Source of the DNA: Xanthobacteraceae bacterium
Lineage (GTDB): Bacteria; Pseudomonadota; Alphaproteobacteria; Rhizobiales; Xanthobacteraceae
Length of the DNA stretch: 40,318 nt
Direction of reading: 5' to 3'
Assembly: GCA_028290465.1 (NCBI GenBank)
Contig: JAQGJU010000029.1
Location: 1-40,318, forward strand
Shown here: piece after piece, positions 34,635 to 40,318 of the stretch
Numbering within the stretch: the stretch's first letter is position 1
Layout: each line of letters starts with the position of its first letter
Notes under the pieces: generated by a model
The model's database searches: none
Told to the model about the DNA's origin: nothing
Seen by the model: only the letters and a program-made list of their open reading frames with translations
Position numbers and translations under genes: made by a program

Positions 34635-35606
34635 TTACTGTCCGCCCGGCATCTTGATATCGGCTTCGCGCACCAGCTTGATCCATTTGGCAAGGTCCGC
34701 ATTGATGAAACGGCCGAACTCGGCCGGTGTCTGCGGCTCGGGCTCGGCACCCAGTAGCGCGAGCTGATCGCGGAACTCCTTCGCGTCCATCGCGCCGACG
34801 ATAGCCTTGTTGAGCTTGTCGACGATCGCGACCGGCGTATTGGCCGGCGCCAGCAGGCCGAACCAGCCGACCGCCTCGTAGCCGGGCAGCCCGCTTTCCG
34901 AAACCGTCGGCAGGTTGGGATAGAATTTCGAGCGCTTGCCAGCCGTGGTGGCCAGCGCCTTAAGCTGTCCGGCCTCAACCATCGACTGCACGGTCTGCGG
35001 CGGCGCGAACATCAGGTCGATACGACCGCCCAGCAGATCGGTGACCGCCGGGCCTGTGCCGCGATACGGCACATGCAGCATTTCGACCTTGGCTTCTTTC
35101 TGAAACAGCACACCGGCAAGATGCGAGGCGGCACCGACGCCCGAGGAACCGAACGATTGGGCATTGGGCTTCGCCTTAGCGAGGCCGATCAGATCCTGAA
35201 CGGAAGCGGCGGAAACCTTCGGGTTCACGACAATTAGATAGGGCGGCGCCGCGATCACGGTCACCGGCGCGAAATGCTGGTTGACGTCGAACTCGCCATT
35301 ACGGCCAAGCGTACTGGCCGCCGCCATTAGGGCGCCGGTCGAAGCCATCAGCAGCGTGTAGCCGTCCGGATCGGACTTCGCGACCAGCGAGGTGCCAATG
35401 CCGCCGGACGCGCCCGGCCTGTTCTCGACGACGACCGGCTGGCCCCACTGTTCATTCAACTTTTGAGCGATGATGCGGGCGAGCACGTCGGTGCCGCCGC
35501 CCGGCGCGAACGGCACGATCATGCGAATGGCGCGTGTGGGATAGTCCTGCGCGGCCGCGACCGTCGGCAACAGACAAGACAGACAGAGAAGGAGTCGCTT
35601 CAGCAT
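34635..35606 (-). CDS. Bug-type (TctC-like) solute receptor, second copy
   Basis: A 323-residue receptor with a signal peptide (LLLCLSCLLPTVAAAQ, cleaved near residue 19), then DYPTRAIRMIVPFAPGGGTDVLARI, ENRPGASGGIG and DGYTLLMAST. It is distinct from the copies at 32455 and 39690, with different ligand-pocket residues. The start is ATG 35606 with a weak GGAAAG site; the frame upstream to 35744 spans a tandem repeat and is not coding. It forms an operon with the FAH-family gene and probably captures the acid that enzyme acts on. Confidence 0.92.
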   Translation of the reverse strand: MLKRLLLCLSCLLPTVAAAQDYPTRAIRMIVPFAPGGGTDVLARIIAQKLNEQWGQPVVVENRPGASGGIGTSLVAKSDPDGYTLLMASTGALMAAASTLGRNGEFDVNQHFAPVTVIAAPPYLIVVNPKVSAASVQDLIGLAKAKPNAQSFGSSGVGAASHLAGVLFQKEAKVEMLHVPYRGTGPAVTDLLGGRIDLMFAPPQTVQSMVEAGQLKALATTAGKRSKFYPNLPTVSESGLPGYEAVGWFGLLAPANTPVAIVDKLNKAIVGAMDAKEFRDQLALLGAEPEPQTPAEFGRFINADLAKWIKLVREADIKMPGGQ

Positions 35607-35999
35607 ATTTATTCGCTTTCCATACCGGCGGTGCCGGTTCCAAAAAAAAGCCGGCGGCGCCGGGTCCAAAAAAAATCGCGCGGACGCTATCATTCCGCAT
35701 GGAGGCGCGGAAGCGTGGCTCCGGACATAGCTCGCATGCAACACGTCGCGGACGTGGTTACCGCCGCGTTAGGAGCCGTCGTGCCGCCGTCACGCGATGA
35801 CGACTCAAGGTGCGGGATTAGCACGATTTCAACGGAAATTTCTGCTTTTGGCGCTGTCGGTCGCCGGAATGTAGCTTTTCGCGCGAGCCCTTGGCCGGCC
35901 CCGATTTACCAAATCTAGAGCGTTGTTCTGGTACTGTATTCAGGCTGTGACGGAGGCCGATGTCATCCATCCTTAGCTGATTGCAGCCGGGAGCTTTGC
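35607..35999. other. 393-base divergent intergenic region
   Basis: It separates the minus-strand Bug receptor from plus-strand herA. Near the receptor it holds the tandem repeat at 35625-35676. The remaining 320 bases show no open gene with a ribosome binding site, no RNA gene and no other clear repeat. A GGGAG site for herA lies near 35989. Confidence 0.5.
35625..35676 (-). repeat. 26-bp tandem repeat forming terminator-like leader hairpins
   Basis: Two imperfect 26-base units (35625-35650 and 35651-35676), each a GC-rich palindrome plus A8. Read on the minus strand, the first unit met is CCGGC-GCC-GCCGG followed by C and T8, a textbook intrinsic terminator. It ends 35 bases before the receptor start codon. 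No minus-strand gene lies upstream, so it falls in that gene's own leader. Confidence 0.6.
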
Positions 36000-37787
36000 A
36001 TGTCGAGCGCGGACTATTTCGCCAATGCCCCGATGGCCGATGCGACGCAGTCGCTCGGGCGCGTCACCTCGGTGCGCGGTTCGCAGGCGACCGTTGGCCT
36101 GCCGCAGTTGCCGGCATCGGCTTCGCCGAAGTCGCGGGCGACCGTCGGCAGCTTCATCGGCATCCGGACGGCCAGCACCCTGCTGGTCGGCGTCATTACC
36201 GACGTTTCCATCGAGACCAATATCGGCCAAGAGCGCGGCGACTTCGCCAGCGCGAAACTCGAACTGGTCGGCGAAATCCGTCAGACCACGTCCGCCATCT
36301 CCCTGTTCCAGCGCGGCGTGACCGAATATCCGGCGATCGGCGATCCGGTCACCACGATCGGTGCTGCCGAGCTGAAACTGATCTTCAACAGTTCCTACGA
36401 GTCGGTGATCGACGTCGGCCAGTTGCAGCAGGACGCCTCGATCGGCGCCTATGTCGATGTCGACAACATGATCGGCAAGCATTTCGCGGTGCTGGGCAGC
36501 ACCGGCGTCGGCAAATCGAGCGGCGTCGCGCTCATTCTCAATGAGACGCTGAAGGCGCGGCCCGACCTGCGCATTCTGGTGCTGGATGCCCACAACGAAT
36601 ATGGCCGCACCTTCGGCGACCGCGCTTTGGTACTCAATCCGCGCAATCTGAAGCTGCCGTTCTGGCTGTTCAATTTCGAAGAGATCGTCGACGTGCTGTT
36701 CGGAGGCCGCCAGGCATTCGACGACGAAGTCGATATCCTGGCCGAGGTCATTCCGCTGGCCAAGAGCAGCTACAATCAATACCGCACCGTGGCCGATCGC
36801 GCCCTGATGCGGCGCGGCGACCCGAAGACGACCGGCTTCACGGTCGACACGCCGGTGCCCTATCGCATTGCCGAACTGATCACGCTGCTCGACGAGCGCA
36901 TGGGCAAGCTGGAAAACCGTTCGTCGCGCATGATCTATCACAAACTAATCACGCGCATCGAAAGCGTCGCCAACGATCCGCGCTATGCGTTCATGTTCGA
37001 GAACGCCAATGTCGGCGGCGACACCATGGCGGAGGTGCTGACGCAACTGTATCGCCTGCCGCCGAACGGCAAGCCGATGACGATCATTCAGCTCGCCGGC
37101 TTCCCGTCGGAAGGCGTCGACGCGGCCATCTCGGTGATCTGCCGGATGGCGTTCGACTTCGGCGTCTGGAGCGATGGCGCGGCGCCGCTGCTGTTCGTCT
37201 TCGAGGAAGCGCATCGCTACGTCGCGGCCGATCGCAATATCGGCTTCGCGCCGACCCGTCGTGCGATCTCGCGCATCGCCAAGGAAGGCCGGAAATACGG
37301 CGTGTTTCTCGGCCTCGTCACGCAGCGGCCGGCGGAACTCGACGCGACGATTCTGTCGCAATGCAGCACGATCTTTGCGATGCGCATGACCAATGAGCGC
37401 GACCACACGCTATTGAAATCCGCGGTCTCGGACACCGCCGCCAATCTGCTGGCCTTCCTGCCGTCATTGGGCACCGGCGAGGTCTTCGCGTTCGGTGAAG
37501 GCGTTGCGCTGCCGACCCGATTCGCGTTCCGGAAGCTGCCGCCACATCAGATCCCGAAGAGCGAGATGGCCGGACACCTGCAGGACAACTTCGTGGCCAG
37601 TGTCAATCAGGAGTTCATCACGTCCGTGCTGGAGCGCTGGCGCGGCGCGACGAGCACCCGCAAGGCCAACGTCGAAGAAGCCCCTCACGAACCCGCGGCC
37701 AGCATCGTCCCCGAAGCCGCGCCGCCGCAGCCGGCCCCCTATCGGCCCCAACTCCAATCCAGCCTGCTGAAAAAACCGCTGGTCTGA
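36000..37787 (+). CDS. herA: HerA-type hexameric ATPase/helicase
   Basis: A 595-residue protein. The N-terminus (about 15-125) is a HAS-barrel-like beta domain (GRVTSVRGSQATVGL, GSFIGIRTASTLLVGVI). The RecA-like core has Walker A LGSTGVGKSS at 165-174, VLDAHNEYGRTF, Walker B LLFVFEEAHRYV near 397-408 and TQRPAELDATILSQC with sensor and arginine-finger residues. The C-terminal tail is Pro/Ala-rich. HerA usually works with the NurA nuclease in DNA end processing or as part of defence systems; no NurA, SIR2 or other partner is adjacent. GGGAG lies upstream of the ATG. A housekeeping alphaproteobacterial HerA homologue is likely. Confidence 0.9.
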   Translation: MSSADYFANAPMADATQSLGRVTSVRGSQATVGLPQLPASASPKSRATVGSFIGIRTASTLLVGVITDVSIETNIGQERGDFASAKLELVGEIRQTTSAISLFQRGVTEYPAIGDPVTTIGAAELKLIFNSSYESVIDVGQLQQDASIGAYVDVDNMIGKHFAVLGSTGVGKSSGVALILNETLKARPDLRILVLDAHNEYGRTFGDRALVLNPRNLKLPFWLFNFEEIVDVLFGGRQAFDDEVDILAEVIPLAKSSYNQYRTVADRALMRRGDPKTTGFTVDTPVPYRIAELITLLDERMGKLENRSSRMIYHKLITRIESVANDPRYAFMFENANVGGDTMAEVLTQLYRLPPNGKPMTIIQLAGFPSEGVDAAISVICRMAFDFGVWSDGAAPLLFVFEEAHRYVAADRNIGFAPTRRAISRIAKEGRKYGVFLGLVTQRPAELDATILSQCSTIFAMRMTNERDHTLLKSAVSDTAANLLAFLPSLGTGEVFAFGEGVALPTRFAFRKLPPHQIPKSEMAGHLQDNFVASVNQEFITSVLERWRGATSTRKANVEEAPHEPAASIVPEAAPPQPAPYRPQLQSSLLKKPLV

Positions 37788-37898
37788 ACTGACCAGCCGA
37801 CGGCCGCTGCCGCACCGCGAATAGCCAGATTTCCTATTTGGTCTGATTTCCTACGGCGAACCGGCTTCTACTTCGCCGGGAAATGCTCCAGCCAACGA

Positions 37899-39392
37899 TC
37901 AGCCGTCACTCCGACGGCTTGAGCGGGTGGCGTTGCGCGATGCATGGTTGCGCGTATCCGGCCGCTCACGGGCCGGCTGGGCATGACGCCCCGTCGAACT
38001 ACCCGATCGCAGCGGATCGGCATCATCCAGAAAAAACGGCCGAGCGAAGTAGTAGCCCTGAACGCAGGGTATGCTGGAATGCTCCCGCAGATAGGCCAGT
38101 TCCTCGGCGGTCTCCACGCCTTCGGCAACCATCGACATGCCGAGCGCATGACCGAGCGTCTCGATCGTTTTCAAGATGTGTTGGCTACGCGGACGCAGAT
38201 GAATTTCCGTAATGAACGAACGGTCGATCTTGATCTCGTCCGCGGTCAGATCCGACAGCGCGGACAGCGATGAATAACCGGTCCCGAAATCGTCGATCGA
38301 AACCCGGATGCCGTGCTTTTTCAACAGCGGCAGCACATGGGTTTGGAACGGACTCTTGGCCACGATGGCGTCCTCGGTCACTTCGAGCATGAAGCGTTCG
38401 GGCCTGCCGCTCTCGCAGAACGTCGCGACCAGCGAATTCATGAACTCGACATCTCCGGCCTGCTTGGCCGCGATGTTGATGCTGATCGTCTTGCCGGCGC
38501 CGTAGAGACCATCCAGCAGGTCCATGGACTCGATGGCTTCGGCCGCGACGTACTCCGTGATCGGATCAATCAATCCCAGTTCGGTCGCGAGCCCGACGAA
38601 GTCACCGGGCGCGCGGATCGTGCCGTCTTCGTCGCGCCAGCGGATCAGGGTCTCGAACCCGACAATCTCCTCGGTCCTGATGTCGACCTTGGGCTGGAAC
38701 GCGCAGCAGAAACGGCGGTCATGAATCGCCAGCCGCAAGCGCTGTTCCATCTCCATCCTGGCCGTGATGATCTGGCTCATGCCCAGCGTAAAGAATACGG
38801 CGCTGCCCTTGGCCTCTGTCTTGGCCCGATACATGGCGCGGTCGGCATGGCGGCGCAGCACCTCGTAGCTGTGCCCGTGCTCGGGAAACACGCTCACGCC
38901 GATGGACGCCGAGGTGAGAACCTCATAGCCCTCGATATAGAACGGCTTCTTCATCTGTTCGAGAATGCGGTTGATGTGTCCGTGCAGATCCTCTCGCTCG
39001 TAGACCGGATCGATCACCAGCACGAACTCGTCGCCGCTGATGCGCGCGACCAGATCGGTCTCACGGGTTTCCCGGACGATGCGCTGTGCCACCTTCACGA
39101 TCAGCCCGTCGCCGATGGCATGGCTGTAGTAGTCGTTGACGTGTTTGAAATTGTCGAGATCGATGAACGCCAGCGCGAAACGTTCGCCCTTGCGCTTGCC
39201 GCGCAGCAGACCTTCAACATGCTCCTGCATCACGGCCCGGGTCGCCAACCCAGTCAGTTCGTCGATGCTCGCGCGACGCACTATTTCGTGCTCGACCTCC
39301 TTACGCACGGCAATGGTCAACGCCGTTGGCGACAGCTCGGCCTCGTCGGCAGGGCCCTGATCGTTCTGAGGTTCAGTGGCTGCGGCCATCAT
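37899..39392 (-). CDS. GGDEF-EAL bifunctional-type cyclic-di-GMP protein
   Basis: A 497-residue cytoplasmic protein without membrane or sensor domain. The GGDEF domain (about 45-210) has DELTGLATR, DLDNFKHVND and the active-site motif as SGDEF. The EAL domain (about 225-470) has ETL in place of EAL (VGFETLIRW), LEVTEDAI, IDDFGTGYSSLSAL, DEIKIDRSFI and VAEGVET. Both signature motifs differ by one residue from consensus but keep the metal and catalytic acids, so either or both activities may persist. A charged tail of about 30 residues follows. Start ATG 39392 (or 39389); the open frame further up is a shadow. It is divergent from the last Bug gene. Confidence 0.92.
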   Translation of the reverse strand: MMAAATEPQNDQGPADEAELSPTALTIAVRKEVEHEIVRRASIDELTGLATRAVMQEHVEGLLRGKRKGERFALAFIDLDNFKHVNDYYSHAIGDGLIVKVAQRIVRETRETDLVARISGDEFVLVIDPVYEREDLHGHINRILEQMKKPFYIEGYEVLTSASIGVSVFPEHGHSYEVLRRHADRAMYRAKTEAKGSAVFFTLGMSQIITARMEMEQRLRLAIHDRRFCCAFQPKVDIRTEEIVGFETLIRWRDEDGTIRAPGDFVGLATELGLIDPITEYVAAEAIESMDLLDGLYGAGKTISINIAAKQAGDVEFMNSLVATFCESGRPERFMLEVTEDAIVAKSPFQTHVLPLLKKHGIRVSIDDFGTGYSSLSALSDLTADEIKIDRSFITEIHLRPRSQHILKTIETLGHALGMSMVAEGVETAEELAYLREHSSIPCVQGYYFARPFFLDDADPLRSGSSTGRHAQPARERPDTRNHASRNATRSSRRSDG

Positions 39393-39689
39393 GCGCTCGG
39401 TCGGGGCCGGACGATTCCGGTGGCTTTTAGCCTTATGAAAGCACGCTGCCGCGGCGCATGCCGATGGCCGAAAAAACGGCCGTTGAACGCTCCATAACAA
39501 CACAGAATGCTTGGCAATTTGTTGCGGCTGAAGGTTTCTGCCGTCGAATTTCACCCTTAGCAAAACATTAACAGGCATCGTCCATGGCGGCCACGCCGCG
39601 GCAAAGGAACCCGTTGCTGCGGCGCGCCCTATTGTCTACCTTGATCTGCAGTAGCTTTATCAACGAAAAAAGCACGCAGGGAGGTTATT

Positions 39690-40318
39690 GTGGCTAAATC
39701 AGACAACTTAGGGGCGCGCTTTACGCGCCGTAGCCTCATCAAGGGCGCCGGCGTGCTCGCGGCCGGCATTGCGGCTCCCGCCGTGCTGCGTGTCCGGACA
39801 GCATATGCGGCCTATCCCGACCGCCCGATCAAGATCGTCGTCGCAAATACGCCGGGCGGCCCTTCCGACATCATCGCCCGGATGATGGCGGCGGCGCTGC
39901 AGGAAGCGATGGGCGGCAATGCCGTCATCGTCGAGAACAAGGGCGGCGCCGGCAGCAATATCGGCATGGGCTTTGTCGCGCGCGCCGAGCCCGACGGCTA
40001 CACCATTCTGCTGGCGACCAACGCCTATTCGGTCAATGTCGGCCTGTACAACACGATCCCGTACGACCCGGCCAAGGACTTCGTGCCCGTGGTCGACCTC
40101 GCTTCGTCGCCGCACGTCTTCGCGGTGCAGCCGGATCTCGACGTCAAGACGATGCAGGATTTCGTCAAGATGGCCAAAGCCGATCCGGAGAAATTCAACA
40201 TCTCGGTACCGCCGGTCGGTACCACACCGCAACTCCAGGCCGAGGTGCTGAAACTGCGCGAGGGAATGAAGGGCGTGGCGATCGTCCCATTCAAGGGCGG
40301 CGGCGACGCGGTGCAGGC
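39690..40318 (+). CDS. Bug-type (TctC-like) solute receptor, third copy, cut by window end
   Basis: The frame starts at a GTG (39690) with GGGAGG five bases upstream and runs to the last base, giving about 209 residues. A Tat signal (FTRRSLIKGAGVLAAG, about 11-26) replaces the Sec signal seen in the other two receptors. Then come YPDRPIKIVVANTPGGPSD, ENKGGAGSNIG and DGYTILLATNAYS, the Bug core blocks. The rest lies beyond the window. Its ligand is unknown; a downstream TctAB or enzyme gene may be outside. Confidence 0.9.
   Translation, partial: MAKSDNLGARFTRRSLIKGAGVLAAGIAAPAVLRVRTAYAAYPDRPIKIVVANTPGGPSDIIARMMAAALQEAMGGNAVIVENKGGAGSNIGMGFVARAEPDGYTILLATNAYSVNVGLYNTIPYDPAKDFVPVVDLASSPHVFAVQPDLDVKTMQDFVKMAKADPEKFNISVPPVGTTPQLQAEVLKLREGMKGVAIVPFKGGGDAVQ

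Noticed and set aside
38313..39497. 394-codon plus-strand frame opposite the GGDEF-EAL gene
   Set aside because: Antisense shadow; the minus frame carries all domain motifs.

Overview
The window is about 40 kb of GC-rich DNA that reads as the chromosome of an alphaproteobacterium of the order Hyphomicrobiales (Bradyrhizobium, Rhodopseudomonas or Xanthobacteraceae neighbourhood). The pointers are an ALAS-type hemA (C4 haem route), a family of palindromic intergenic repeats typical of that group (three copies), abundant Bug-type solute receptors, and GTG starts with strong GGAGG sites. I see no phage, insertion sequence, CRISPR array or integron.

Layout. 1-4.5 kb: the end of a secreted S10 serine carboxypeptidase, a DUF3754 membrane protein, a four-helix membrane protein and a multi-pass glycosyltransferase-like membrane protein. 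4.7-7.26 kb: a groEL without groES, with a histidine-rich tail, followed by soxY- and soxZ-like genes. 7.26-16.67 kb (minus strand): an eleven-gene operon for an unusual cbb3-type terminal oxidase. It runs from a cupredoxin, a Tat-exported metallophosphoesterase and a monohaem cytochrome c to CcoN, a three-haem CcoO-CcoP fusion, a CcoS-like protein, three tiny membrane proteins (two of 40 residues or fewer), a SafE/DsbD-like membrane protein and a FixI-like copper ATPase. 16.9-20 kb (plus strand): SCO copper chaperone, 5-aminolevulinate synthase and OxyR. Both arms of this divergent locus therefore supply copper and haem to one oxidase, and a 13-bp inverted repeat sits between them. 20-22.8 kb: argS directly downstream of a tRNA-Arg(CCU), and two half-size MaoC-type dehydratases.

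22.9-35.6 kb is a catabolic island for an unidentified, probably sugar-like or polyol-like compound: a TetR regulator, a Gfo/Idh/MocA dehydrogenase, a DUF993 aldolase-like protein, a NitT/TauT-type ABC importer, an enolase-superfamily enzyme, two xylose-isomerase-like TIM barrels, a carboxymuconolactone decarboxylase-like protein, two Bug receptors and a fumarylacetoacetate hydrolase-family enzyme. Two near-identical palindromes (TAACYAGATGGTTA) lie at the promoters of three of its transcription units and are the likely operators of the local TetR protein.

36-40.3 kb: a lone HerA-type ATPase, a GGDEF/EAL protein, and the start of a third Bug receptor cut by the window end.

The strongest candidates for something little described are the fused three-haem cbb3-like oxidase with its micro-subunits and cupredoxin/phosphoesterase head, the groEL-soxYZ operon in which a palindromic repeat appears to have cut off the SoxY carrier arm, and the two-operator catabolic regulon.
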